From: Viola odorata
Lineage: Eukaryota; Streptophyta; Magnoliopsida; Malpighiales; Violaceae
Direction of reading: 5' to 3'
NCBI GenBank assembly: GCA_963691705.1
Contig: OY829537.1
Location: 69,337,352 to 69,401,351 of the forward strand
Length of the DNA stretch: 64,000 bases
Shown: piece by piece, positions 44,622 to 55,450 of the stretch
Layout of the letters: each line of letters begins with the position of its first letter
Position numbering within the stretch: position 1 is the first letter of the stretch
The notes under the pieces: model-generated
Seen by the model: the letters and a program-made list of their open reading frames with translations, nothing else
Database searches by the model: none
What the model was told of the DNA's origin: nothing
Position numbers and translations under genes: made by a program

Positions 44622-45475
44622 TAAGCTTTTCTTTCAGCTTGTCAAAGGCCTTTTTGCAAGCTTCATTAAAATCAAACTCCACGTCATTCTGAAGTAGTTT
44701 GCACATGGGTTCTGCCACCTTGGAGAAATCCTTGATATAGCGCCTGTAAAACCTTGCATGGCCAAGGAAAGAATGAACCTCTCTAATAGAAGAGGGGTAA
44801 GGCAGATCTTTGATAACATCTATCTTTGCTTGGTCTACCTTAAAATCACATAGCCTAGAACAATGCCATGGTTAACCATAAAGTTACTCTTTTCAAAGTT
44901 TAAAACTAAATTAGTTTCAATGCATCGGTTCAAAATTGCTTCAAGGTTTTTTAGATAGTGATCAAAAGAATCTCCATATACGGTGAAATCATCCATAAAA
45001 ACTTCTATACTCTTTTCTACGAAATCAGAAAAGATGCTAACCATGCATCTCTGAAAAGTTACAAGAGCATTACACAAGCCAAAGGGCATTCTTTTGTATG
45101 CAAATATTCTGAAAGGGGAAGTGAAAGTTGTTTTCTCTTGATCCTCAAGTGTTATAGGAATTTGGTGAAATCCTGAGTAACCATCGAGAAAACAATAATG
45201 AGATTTACCTGCTATCCTTTGAAGCATTTGATCAATAAAAGGCAAGGGAAAATGATCTTTCCTGGTCATATTATTGAGGCGCCTGTAATCAATGCAGACC
45301 CTCTACCTATTCTGAACTCTCGTTGGCACTTGCTTGCCATCCTTATTTTCTATCACAGTAATCCCGCTCTTTCGGAACTACCTGCACAGGGGAAACCCAA
45401 TCGCTATCAGAAATTGCAAAGATTACTCCTGCATCCGGTAACTTGAGGACTCCTTTCTTGACTACTTCCATCATA
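44622..45475 (-). pseudogene. Athila A reverse transcriptase (and start of RNase H)
   Basis: The best frame, 44835-45269, has MTRKDHFPLPFIDQML, FLDGYSGFHQI, MPFGLCNALVTFQRCM and the catalytic VFMDDFTVYG. Further 5', EVVKK-VLKL-DAGVI-type sequence is readable to about 45475, where homology stops abruptly. 44622-44830 encodes the RT thumb and connection to RNase H (HARFYRRYIKDFSKVAEPM-type). Frameshifts and stops present. Confidence 0.75.
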
Positions 45476-46949
45476 GGAGGAAGAAGGTCCAGCGACGGTG
45501 GTTGTTGCTGCTGTTGTGGTGGTAGGTGTTTGACCCATAGAATGGGCCAAAATATGAGTCTTCCTGGCCATGAAGGGTTGAGGGAAGGGTTGAGGCATAT
45601 CCTCTCTGCTCTTTCTTCGACTTTCTTCAGCGACCCCCAACGTCTAGGTCTCGAAACGACATTTCTGGATTCTTTGAAATAGGGAAAAAACGGTCTCAGC
45701 AGCTTCCGTGTCCACTGGTATCCATGATTCTTTGGGTCTGGCGCGATACCATAGTCATGATCCTGCCGCCACTAGAACGTAGCGACTAGGTTGGTCTGCA
45801 TCCCAGGTGTCTTTCGGCACCTCTGTTTGGACAACAGACGGCGAACCTTGGGGCTCTTGATCAATGGGGGTGTCGAAGGTATTGGATCATGCCATTGTAA
45901 ATCGAAGGAGTGTTGGAAGTAGTGGGAGACGAGATGTTGCTGAAGCGTTTTGAGGGTTTGAGAGTTGTGGGAGTAGTGGGAGTAGTGCTCTGTTTCCCTT
46001 TTCCTTTTATACTTTCTGCGGACTACGAGGTAGAAACCAACTCTCTTGACCAAGAGTGTTTCTGTTTCTTGACCAAGGCGGACGTCCTTGGCATCCCCTT
46101 GCTTCCTGACTAGAAAACACAAGAGCGAATCAAACTAAATTAGAGTTTTAATATAAACAAAAAATCAAAAACATGGGTTGTCTCCCGAGCAGCGCCCTTA
46201 GTTATTGTCCTAGACTAGACACAGGAGTTCCTTGACTTTGTTACTCCTTATTTAGTGGAGTTTCTTCCACCATTTCTTCTTCCACTATATGGGAACACAG
46301 TTCTTTGAAGTAGAGCTTCAGTCTTTTCCCGTTAACCTTAAACTCAATCCCTGTCTTAGAGTTCTTAATGTTCACTACACCATGAGGAAAAATATCGGTT
46401 ATTACAAAAGGTCCATTCCACTTAGTTTTTAATTTTCCAGAAAATATTCTAAATCTAGAATCATAAAGTAAAACTTTTTGTTCGATAAAGAATTCCTTCT
46501 TGCTAATCTTTTTGTCGTGATATGCTTTTGTCTTTGCCTTGAAGATTTTCGAGTTCTCATAGGCCTGATTTCTCAACTCTTCCAGGTCATGGATGTCTAA
46601 CTTCCTCTATTCTCCAGCAGCTTCCATGTCCATGTTAATGCGTCTGATGGTCCAATATGCCTTGTGTTCCAGCTCAACAGGCAGATGGCATGCCTTACCA
46701 TACACCATTCTGAACGGAGTCGTCCCAATGGGTGTTTTGTAAGCGGTTTTGTAGGCCCAAAGTTCCTTATCCAACCTCTGGCTACAATCCTTTCTCGAGG
46801 GGTTGACTGTCTTGGCCAAGATGGATTTGATCTGTCTATTTGAGACTTCTGCTTGGCCGTTTGTCTGTGGGTGGTAAGCAGTAGACACTCGATGAGTGAT
46901 TCCATACCTCTTGAATATAGCTCCAACTATCTTGTTCCAAAAGTGGGTT
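45476..46949 (-). pseudogene. Athila B, part 1: integrase C-terminal half and start of env-position ORF
   Basis: Nearly identical to Athila A 41116-42590. Integrase pieces: [41 protein letters not shown] (46597-46900) and [15 protein letters not shown] with [15 protein letters not shown] (46241-46576). The env-position ORF start follows at about 45480-45960. E2 interrupts it at 46950/46955. Its left edge joins Athila A RT. Confidence 0.78.
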
Positions 46950-47149
46950 CCTCGTGATAACTATCGATACCATAGAAGTGGCATCTCCACTACCCCGCCG
47001 GGTGACCCGGCAAGCATACTATACCCGCCGCGGGAGACGAGGCCCTGTTCTGACCGCCCTTAGCCTGGCGACCGACCCTGGGATGGTCAACATCAGCGGG
47101 GGGCTCTCACGCTGCATCTGTACGGCGACATCCCATCCCAGGTCATCTA

Positions 47150-47172
47150 TGACGTCATCCCACATGACGTCA
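47150..47172. promoter_or_regulatory. Two TGACGTCA palindromes in E2 5' LTR
   Basis: TGACGTCA twice, 15 bp apart, about 90-110 bp upstream of the TATA box. TGACGTCA with ACGT core is a known plant bZIP/TGA-factor site. The 3' LTR has the pair (62983-62990, 62998-63005) plus a decayed third. Confidence 0.6.
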
Positions 47173-47260
47173 CGCAAGGCCACCCCAGCGGCATATATCA
47201 CCCCAGCGACACCTGCCAGGGACTATTCCCATCCCCTGTCGGTACACTCCGTCCTTTGCC

Positions 47261-47268
47261 TATAAATA
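47261..47268 (+). promoter_or_regulatory. E2 LTR TATA box
   Basis: CCTATAAATACCCC, conserved in the 3' LTR (63109-63116) and the E1 LTR (5182-5189). It should drive the sense gag-pol transcript. Confidence 0.75.
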
Positions 47269-47473
47269 CCCCCACCTTTTCAGACAAGAGGGTAAGCCTA
47301 AGATAGCGTACTGAACCCCTGCCATTTTGACTACCTGCACTGACTTTGGCATCGGAGTGTTTACGCCGGAGACCCCCTCCGGCGCTTTGCAGGTGACAAA
47401 GACCCCAGTACGGTGTTCCCGACCAGCCCAGATCAGGCCGATCCTGCTTAGTATCCCCTGGACTCTTATCAAG

Positions 47474-47491
47474 TGGTGCTTTCATTGAGAG
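47474..47491 (+). promoter_or_regulatory. E2 primer-binding site
   Basis: TGGTGCTTTCATTGAGAG, two bases after the LTR end. The TGG start matches the CCA of a tRNA 3' end; the primer tRNA was not identified. Confidence 0.65.
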
Positions 47492-47556
47492 CGTTGGTTA
47501 ATTAAGTGAGTTTTCCTTAGTAACCAAGCTCTGTTCTTTCTGAGAGTCGAAGGATC

Positions 47557-49250
47557 ATGGCTTCAGATTCAGAATCCACGCCCCCTCATACTCGTGGGGT
47601 TCACGCGCGTAGGGAACTTTTTTCCACGTCTTCATCAAGTACATATGTCACATCACGTGAAACTTCCTCTGTGCAGACAGACTTTCTTTTCGGGCTGACA
47701 GCTGGCACCTCGTTTTCTCAAATGGGCACCCCGTTTCCTCAAATGGGTTCACTTATTTCCTCAATGGGCGCCCCATTTTCTCACACGAGCGGATCCAGTC
47801 ACTCCGCCCCTCTTCTTGTAAGTTCTAGGATGGATGGCCCTACTACTCCGTCGGTAAGCTCGATGTTAGCTCTTCATGCCCACTTGGACTATTTAATTGG
47901 GATGGCCACAGGCCCTACTTCTAGTGCAGCGACATCAGGTGTGTCTCCTCGAGTTATTTTCACTCCGTCTATTGTCGTTGATCGACCAGTATCACCTCGT
48001 CGCCAGGAGAGCGTCCCTTTGACCTCACCTGCGATAAACATGTCATTCAGCTTTGCACGACTGGCAGATGGACAGGAGGAACACTACATACCGTGGATTC
48101 CTATCTCCCAAGTGGAGCGACTGGTAGATGAATACAGAGAGCGTTGGGATGGCAGGAGAGAGGGAGCCGGTAGGGAGGTATCTATGGAGCGGAGTGAGAG
48201 ATCAGGCAGTAGGAGGCGACAAACCCGTTCGCCTAGGAGTCGTAGCCGGTCTCCCAGACAGCAACGTACCTTAGAGCCTCGAGGGCACAGGCGACACTTG
48301 GACATGTCTCCTCCTCGTCATGATCATGAGATCTTGGACGACACCGCTGGTCATCCTTTCACCCACCGTGTAAGGCACCACAGGGTCAGCCGACATGTTA
48401 AGCGCCCCACAGAATCATACGATGGTACCAAAGACCCCATCTCGCATCTTAATAAGGTGAAGGATTTTGTCCAGTTTCAAACGCACAATGACGCGGCGTT
48501 GTGTCAGATATTCGTTATGACATTGTCAGGAGTAGCTCGCCTCTAGTTTGAAGGACTTCCTGCTCATCAATTGATAATTTCCCGCAACTGGAGGCCAAGT
48601 TTAAGAGTCGCTTCAGCACAGCTATCCCCATTCGAAAGTCTACAGCAACCTTGTTTGATATATGTAGAAAACCAGAGGAGTCTTTGAATAGTTATCTTGG
48701 TCGTTTTGATATAGAAATGTCGTTAACTCCCGGTATTACTATTGATTTCGCCATAGAAGTGTTGAAGCGGAATTGTGGATATGGGAAGCTGAGAGATACG
48801 CTGATGGTGGATCCCCAACAACTTTAGACGCGTTAAGGTTGAAGGCTCACAATTATGCGAGAATGGAAGAAGAGGAATATAGAAACAGGATACGGGATAC
48901 GCCCCAGAACGCCCCTCCTGCTCCCACGGCTCAAGGCAGTATGACCCACGACACCCGTCCGGGTGACGAATACACCCAGCGGAAAGATTACATCCCCAAG
49001 GCGTCGAATCGCCCGAAGGGTACTTACTCTAGAGGAAGGGGCGACGGTCTTAATGTTCAGCGACAGGGGGATCCCCCTAAGGGTCGAACGTACGATCCCG
49101 ACCTTCCTCCCCTTACACTCCCACGAGCGGAAATCTTAGCCATCATTCAGCAGCGGAACCTGCCGATCCGCTATCCAGCTCCTGTGAAGCCAGGGGTGGT
49201 CATGGGAGGAAGGGAAAACGCTTTTTGTAAATTCCATAAGGTTAAGGGTC
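47557..49250 (+). pseudogene. E2 gag
   Basis: ATG 47557-47559 (MASDSESTPPHTRG). A Ser/Pro-rich N-terminus and an Arg/Ser-rich stretch (about residues 205-245) precede the capsid-like core beginning KRPTESYDGTKDPISHLNKV. A TAG at 48544-48546 replaces the Trp of an R-L-W-F-E motif. A frame change follows near 48565 (IDNFPQLEAKFKSRF in the new frame) and another near 48770 before ALRLKAHNYARMEEEEYR. The zinc-knuckle-like CKFHKVKGHSTEAC is at about 49225. Inactive. Confidence 0.78.
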
Positions 49251-50015
49251 ATTCTACAGAGGCATGCAGGGAATTGAAGTTAGCAATAAAGCGCCTGTTG
49301 GAAGAAGGCTATCTCGGAGAATTCGCCACTCGTATGAGAGACAAAACCAAGAGCGACCCTCCGCATGGGGCGTTAGGTGACCATCAATTGGCTCCCCCCC
49401 TTGGGGGCAGTGGGACTTCTGAGGCCAAGGGGAAAGAAGCACTAATGATGTATGACGAGGACATCCCCATCATTAACATTATCGCTGGGGGCGCGTCGTT
49501 CCTGGATGAGATTACCCCAGCAACACTCGTGGCAAGAGAGAAGCGAAAACGGGAAAGCCAGCCTGTAAAAAAAGGAGTGATCGATGCACTGGACAGGATG
49601 GTAATATCGTTTTCGGAAGAAGACGAGAAGGGCGTTGTCTTCCCTCATAATGACGCGCCAGTAGTCACACCGGTTGTTGGGAGCAATGGTGTGCGAAGGA
49701 CCCTCATTGATAACGGCAGTGCGGTAAACTTATTTTCGTTGGAAGCATATAATCTCATGAAACGCCCTGCTGGTGAACTGGCGCCTTGTAAGAAACCAAT
49801 TATTGGAGTGGACGGCATCCCTATACCTGTAATTGGAGTCGCAATGTTGCCTGTGTATTTTAGAGAAGATGCGTCGAAACGGTCAGAAGAGTTGATGTTC
49901 TTGGTTGTGGATCTCATCCTATCGTATAATGCCATTCTAAGGCGGCCGTTCCTCAATCGTTTTGGGGCGGCGGTATCTCAGAAACACCTCAGGATGAAAT
50001 ACCCCTCTTGGGAAG
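49251..50015 (+). pseudogene. E2 protease region
   Basis: Same frame as the end of gag, to the stop at 50018-50020. The protease-like site reads RRTLIDNGSAVNLFSLEAY (about 49690-49750), with D-N-G for the usual D-S/G-G. LSYNAILRRPFLNRFGAAVS (about 49920) is the conserved flap end (usually 'YN-ILGRP'). A frameshift between about 50005 and 50016 moves to the RT frame. Confidence 0.72.
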
Positions 50016-53000
50016 GGTGATCAAAAGCTAGCCGTCGAGTGTTATTCGCTCATGATTCAAAAAAGCTGTGATCAATATATGTGTGTGACAGCGGATCCTT
50101 ATGAGCAAAGGGATGAGAGGCGAACCCAGCCAGTGGATGCGATGGTATCCATCCCCATCCAAGGTAATGATAAGGCGAGTTTCCAGGCCAGTGATAAGTT
50201 GACCCTTGAGGAGAAAGCACAATTAGCCCGGCTGTTGAACAAGTGCAAAGGAGAGTTCGCGTGGAAATCGGCGAACATGCCTGGCGTGTCTAGGGAAGTG
50301 GCTGAGCATCGACTCAACGTTGACCCGCGTGCCACGCCAGTTCAACAGAAGCGGCGAGCATTCTCCACGGAAAAGGCGGCGGTGATTGATAAGGAGGTAG
50401 TAAAGCTGCTGAACGCAGGATTCATCCGAGAAGTTCAATACCCCACTTGGTTGGCCAACCCCGTCTTAGTCCACAAGCCCAACGGAGACTGGCGCATGTG
50501 TATTGATTTCACTAACTTGAATGACGCTTGTCCTAAGGACTATTATCCGCTCCCTCGGATTGATCAGTTGGTCGATCAAGCGGCAGGGTACGCATATTTG
50601 AGTTCCCTGGACGCCAATTCTGGATATCATCAAATTCCTATGGCCAAGGAAGATGAGGAAAAGACGGCATTTATAACTCTGAAGGCCACCTACTGCTACA
50701 CGACAATGCCGTTTGGCTTAAAGAATGTAGGGGCGACCTTCCAGCGTATGGCCAACAAAGTGTTTGAAAAGCAAATCGGGAGAAATGTAGAAGCGTACGT
50801 AGATGATGTATTGGTCAAGAACAGAAGTTTTAGTGACCATCTGGCCGATTTGCAGGAAGTGTTTGATACACTGAGAAAGTACCAGATAAAGTTGAACCCC
50901 CGCAAGTGCGCGTTTGCATTCCAAATGGGAAAATTCTTGGGGTATGTGGTATGCCAAAAGGGCATCCAGCCGAACCCATCAAAGATTAAGGCTATCCATG
51001 ATATGGTATCACCGCGAACCCTCTAGGAAGTTCAGAGGTTAACAGGACGCGTCATTGCTCTAGGGTGGTTCATCTCTAAGCAGGGCGAGAAGTGCTTGCC
51101 GTTCTTTAAAGTCATACGTAAGAAAGCTTCTTTCGGATGGACACAAGAGTGTGAAGAGGCGTTCGTGGGTTTGAAAACATACTTGTCGTCTGACTTGGTA
51201 CTAACACGACCGGAGCCGGGCGACACCCTATTCTTGTACCTCGGCGTCGCGGATGAAGTGGTCAGTGCCGTTTTGGTCCGGGAGAATAATCACGCCCACC
51301 GCCCCGTGTTCTTTGTTAGCCATGTGTTAAAAGATGCCGAGGTGCGATACACCCACATTGAAAAGGTGGCATTCACCCTGCTACAGTCCACACGGAAGAT
51401 GGACAGGTACTTCCAGGCCCATCCAATCATCGTGCTCACGGATCAACCTTTGAGAAGAATTCTTAGGAAACCAGAATCCTCGGGGAGGATGTTGATTTGG
51501 TCAATTGAGCTGGAACAATATGGATTACAATACAAAGCTCGGCCATCCGTAAAAGCTCAGGTTTTGGCAGATTTTATCGCCGAGTGTACATTTACTGGGG
51601 ACAAGGCGGCGGAGCCGCTCAAAAAGAAAGAAAGTGATGCAAAGGTCCCACCCTCAGAGGCCCCCGCGGACATATGGGTCATCTATGTAGATGGCGCCAA
51701 AAATCAGGAGCTGGCAGGAGCTGGCATATACATGATCGGGCCACATAATGTGCAGGTGCGGCACGCCATTAGAATCCTGCAACCATTGTCCAACAACGCA
51801 GCGGAGTATGAAGCGTTATTGGCGGGGCTTAGAATAGGAAGAAGCCTTTTCGCTAAAATTGAAAATGACCTGGTAGCAGGAGCCCCACGGTTGAGAATAC
51901 GAGGGGACTCCAAATTGATAATTGATCAAGTCTTGGGACATTCCCAAGCTAGAGAACCGATCATGGCTCAATACCTCTCGAAAGTGAAAAAGGAATTGGC
52001 AGAAATGGAACAAAGCGGCGTGTGTGTTACTTTCGAACACATTCCGCGGGAGGACAATACAGAGGCGGATAATCTTGCCAAGGCAGCAGCTAATCAGGAG
52101 GTTGTCATACCAGAAGGCGTGTACTATGAGGAAAGGTCATTACCGTCATTCATGGAGGAACAACTGTCGCTATGTGTGGAAGAAATTGAAAAGGACTGGA
52201 GGGTCCCTGTGATAAAAATTTTGAAGCACGACGAGCTGCCCAGTGACAGTACAGAGAAGAAAAAAGTGCTGAAGCAAGCGGCAAGGTGCACTTATTATGA
52301 TGGGGAGTTAATTCGGAGATGTCTCTCGCACCCGGCCGCAAGATGTATAATGGAACAAGAAGGCCTCCATACCCTGCGCGAGATTCATGAAGGCATCTGC
52401 GGCATGTACGTGTCGGGTGGTACCATGGCCGCACAGGTGTTTCGGTCAGGATTCTATTGGCCCACTATTCACAGGGATTGTAACAACTTTGTGCAATCAT
52501 GCCATAAGTGTCAAGAATTTGCCAAAATCCCTCGACGACCCACCACTGAAATATCTCAGATCGTGGCACCTTGTCCTTTTGCCAAGTGGGGAATCGATAT
52601 TTTAGGCCCTTTTCCTAAGGCCAGGTCTCAACTGAAATTTGTAATTGTGGCAGTGGACTACTTTACCAAATGGGCAGAAGCGGAAGCAGTAGCCAGTATT
52701 ACGACGGAGAAGGTATGGCACTTCTTTAAGCACCAAGTGATCATGCGTTTCGGGGTGCCTCGCGTGCTAGTTAGCGACAACGGGGCACAGTTTACCAGCT
52801 GCTTCTTCAAAGAGCAATGTAAAGAATTCCAGATCGAACAGAGATTCTCCTCTGTGGCGCATCCTCAGACTAACGGCCAGGCAGAGGTAACCAACCGAAG
52901 CATACTGAGCGGTATTAAGAAAAATCTTGAGGGGTCGAAAAAGAAGTGGCCAGACGAGCTACCCTATGTAATGTGGGCTTACCGCATGACCGTCAAAATT

Positions 53001-53432
53001 AGTACGGGGGAAACGCCCTTTGCGATTGCCTTTGGTACCCAAGCAGTAACGCCTATCGAGATTGACACCCTAAGCTTAAGGGTGGAATATTTCAAGGAGG
53101 AGTTAAACGAGGAAAGGTTACGTGCTAACCTTGATATGTTGCCTGAGGCGCGCGAGGAAGCCTTCTTGAAAATAATGCACTACAAAAGAAGAATGGCGCG
53201 GTATCACAACAGACATGTTAGGGAGCGGCTGCTCAAGGCAGGAGACCTCGTGCTCAGGGACAAACGAGCAGCAGGCCAACGAATGTGGAAACTTAGCTCG
53301 AGCTGGGAGGGCCCGTACCGCGTCACTCGTGTTATCAGAAAGGGAGCGTATCACCTCGAAACGCTTGATGGTACTCTCTTACCTAACTCTTGGAATATTG
53401 CTCGATTAAAATTATATCATGCTAGAATTTGA
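50016..53432 (+). pseudogene. E2 pol: RT, RNase H, archaeal-type RNase H, integrase
   Basis: One frame with a single TAG (51024-51026; TL*EVQRLTGRV). RT: FLD-type block SSLDANSGYHQIPM, MPFGLKNVGATFQRM, catalytic AYVDDVLVKN. The first RNase H (51200-51600) lacks clear catalytic acids. The second RNase H: IYVDGAKN (Asp), NNAAEYEALLAG (Glu), RGDSKLI (Asp). Integrase: zinc finger HEGICGMY...CHKCQEF, where Tyr sits in place of the second His, then WGIDILGPF, VSDNGAQF and [12 protein letters not shown] (D, D, E). It ends at LYHARI (53432). One nonsense change from open. Confidence 0.9.
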
Positions 53433-53488
53433 CATGTCGATTTGTCTTGAAATTAAAATTGAATTTGTCTTGAAATAGAAATTGAATT

Positions 53489-54140
53489 GGTCTAGTAATT
53501 AAAAGTGACATGCCGTTGGGCATGGTCTAGAAATTGAAAGGGACATGCCGTTGGGCATGGTCTAGTAATTAAAAGTGACATGCTGTTGGGCATGGGCTAG
53601 AAATTGAAAGGGACATGCCGTTGGGCATGGTCTAGTAATTAAAAGTGACATGCCGTTGGGCATGGTCTAGAAATTGAAAAGGGACATGCCGTTGGGCATG
53701 GTCTAGAAAATAAAAGTGATATGCCGTTGGGCATGGTCTACAAATTGAAAAGGGACATGCCGTTGGGCATGGTCTAGAAAATAAAAGTGACATGCCGTTG
53801 GGCATGGTCTAGAAATTGAAAAGGGACATGCCGTTGGGCATGGTTTAGAAATTGAAAAGGGACATGCCGTTGGGCATGGTCTAGAAAATAAAAGTGACAT
53901 GCCGTTGGGCATGGTCTAGAAATTAAAAGGGACATGCCGTTGGGCATGGTCTAGAAATTGAAAAGGGACATGCCGTCGGGCATGGTCTAGTAATTAAGAG
54001 GGACATGCCGGTGGGCATGGTCTAGAAATTGAAATGGGACATGCCGGTGGGCATGGTCTAGAAATTGAAATATGACATGTCGGTGGGCATGGTCTAGAAA
54101 TTGAAATAATGAAATGTGACATGCCGTTGGGCATGGTCTA
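53489..54140 (+). repeat. 36-bp minisatellite, 18 copies, in E2
   Basis: Unit GGTCTAGAAATTGAAAGG plus GACATGCCGTTGGGCAT, 35-37 bp. Early copies alternate between TAATTAAAAGT and AAATTGAAAGG variants, giving a ~72-bp higher-order unit. Every unit holds a short hairpin (CATGCC-GTTG-GGCATG). It lies just after pol. Tandem repeats at this place are known in Tat elements and can seed satellites. Confidence 0.92.
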
Positions 54141-54199
54141 ACAATTGTTATGGAAATATTTCTTGTTCCTTGTTGGCTGTCTGTGTAATGTGCAGATAA

Positions 54200-54700
54200 C
54201 AAGGAAAGGAGGATGTCGGGGGTGAAAAGTCCTAGCCTTGGAGCAGAACGGGCTAATGCAGATGGGTCGTCAAGACGAGGCACGCCCCGGCGATCCTGGA
54301 AATATATGGTGCTGGAAGTGAAAAATTCTGGCCTTGTGAGGCCGGCCTTGATCAGGCGGCTCGCTAAGACGAGACACGCTCCAGCACTGTCGGGAGTGAA
54401 AATCCTACCCTGGGGAAACCCAGAGAGGGCATGCCCCGACTCCCCTGGGGTGTAAAGTCCTATCCTTGTGACAACCCGTGCTCACATAGGCGGATGATCA
54501 TTAAGTGAGGCACGACCCTAGGGAAGATAAAAACTCCACCTCGCAAGTGAAAATCCTATCCTTATGAGGGTAGCGCTAACATAGGCTCCTCGTAATGAAG
54601 GGGCACGTTCCGAGGTGCGAGGGCAACGCTGAGGAAGTGAAAAGTCCTATCCTCGTGATGGCTGACCCTGATCAAGCGGCGCACTGAGAGGGGGCACTTC
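54200..54700 (+). repeat. Degenerate ~60-95-bp tandem repeats in E2
   Basis: GTGAAAAGTCCTA-like motifs recur at about 54222, 54319, 54396, 54453, 54547 and 54637, each followed by a CTT-GTGA block and a GGCACG/GACACG block. Diverged. Confidence 0.6.
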
Positions 54701-54784
54701 CCGGCCGATTGAAGAAATGCGGGAAGTCACGGTACCCCAGCTAGTAACCGGAAGGGACAAACCCGGTGAAGTTTGGCTGGAAGA

Positions 54785-55065
54785 GTACGTGACAAGAGCG
54801 ACATCGGGCGGAATCGCGCCAAGTGAGTTGGGGAAATACGCGCCCACACCCCAAGGTAATTAAGATATTTTAGTAGATGTCGCTACTAATGTAAATGATA
54901 AGTGATAATGTGCAGAAAATTCGGCACAAGCGATGTCTCGGAAGGATCGCGCTAAGAAAGTGAGGAGCGCGCCCGGCAATGGCCCAAGGTAACTAAGGCT
55001 TTTCGGGAATATGTCGCTACTAACAAAAGTTATAAGTAAAATGTGCAGAAAATTTAGTAAAGTGT
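54785..55065 (+). repeat. Two-copy ~135-bp repeat in E2
   Basis: ATCGCGCCAAGTGAG (54811) and ATCGCGCTAAGAAAGTGAG (54947) are each followed by GCGCCC, CCCAAGGTAA, ATGTCGCTACTAA and TGTGCAGAAAAT. Confidence 0.65.
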
Positions 55066-55450
55066 CAAAGTGATGGAACACTTGGAAAATAATGACGCCG
55101 CGGAGAAGCAGAGCGTCTAAAGGGGAGATCCAGTCGTCTCAAGCACTGTACGAGATAATGGAAAGGAGTGGATATACCCTATTGCGCGGAGAGAAACGCG
55201 CGACGACATGGCGTGTTGTGACCCCGCAAGGGAAGCTCGAAGGCACAGGCCACATCAGTTCAATGGTGGCAAGCCAGTTTTGAAAGAAGGGCTAACGAAA
55301 GTAAAGTGAGAAAGATCATCGATAAAGTAAAATGATAGCAAATTGTGCAAACTGTTTGTACAAGAGGGGATACTTGTCTAAACAAAGGGCCCAAAAACAC
55401 AAAAGGACAAAGAAGTCGGGGTGCCCGATGGACCAAAAGAGAAGTGACAT
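55066..55450 (+). other. E2 spacer between repeats and antisense cassette
   Basis: A 63-codon plus-strand ORF (55092-55283) has no recognisable domain. It is probably the 3' untranslated region of both sense and antisense transcripts. Nothing else seen. Confidence 0.4.

Larger units (their letters stand above)
29360..45475 (-). mobile_element. Athila A: Athila-lineage Ty3/gypsy element (3' two-thirds), hosting CRM3 and a hAT-like element
   Basis: On the minus strand: RT (44835-45475), RNase H (43149-44830, interrupted), integrase (42074-43044), env-position ORF (39700-41540), second purine tract, PPT (38371-38387) and 3' LTR (29360-29795 plus 37360-38370). RT (FMDDF motif), integrase (VDYV-KWVEA, YHPQTN, AYKTPI) and the post-pol ORF match the Athila lineage. 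It is truncated upstream of RT at about 45475, where it joins a second copy. Confidence 0.82.
46955..47471 (+). repeat. E2 5' LTR (517 bp)
   Basis: Ends TGATAACTAT and CTCTTATCA. U3 has a palindrome GCCGGGT-G-ACCCGGC (about 46998) and two TGACGTCA sites (47150-47157, 47165-47172). TATA box TATAAATA at 47261-47268. Leader hairpin CGCCGGAG-ACCCC-CTCCGGCG at 47364-47384. Confidence 0.93.

Noticed and set aside
53489..54140. CRISPR-like array
   Set aside because: Repeats are contiguous, with no unique spacers, and the genome is plant nuclear.
53703..54283. Minus-strand ORFs with repeated HAQRHV/PCPTAC motifs
   Set aside because: They are translations of the 36-bp minisatellite; 36 is a multiple of three, which keeps frames open.
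55092..55283. 63-codon plus-strand ORF after the E2 tandem repeats
   Set aside because: Too short and without a recognisable domain; the E1 counterpart, if any, is outside the window.
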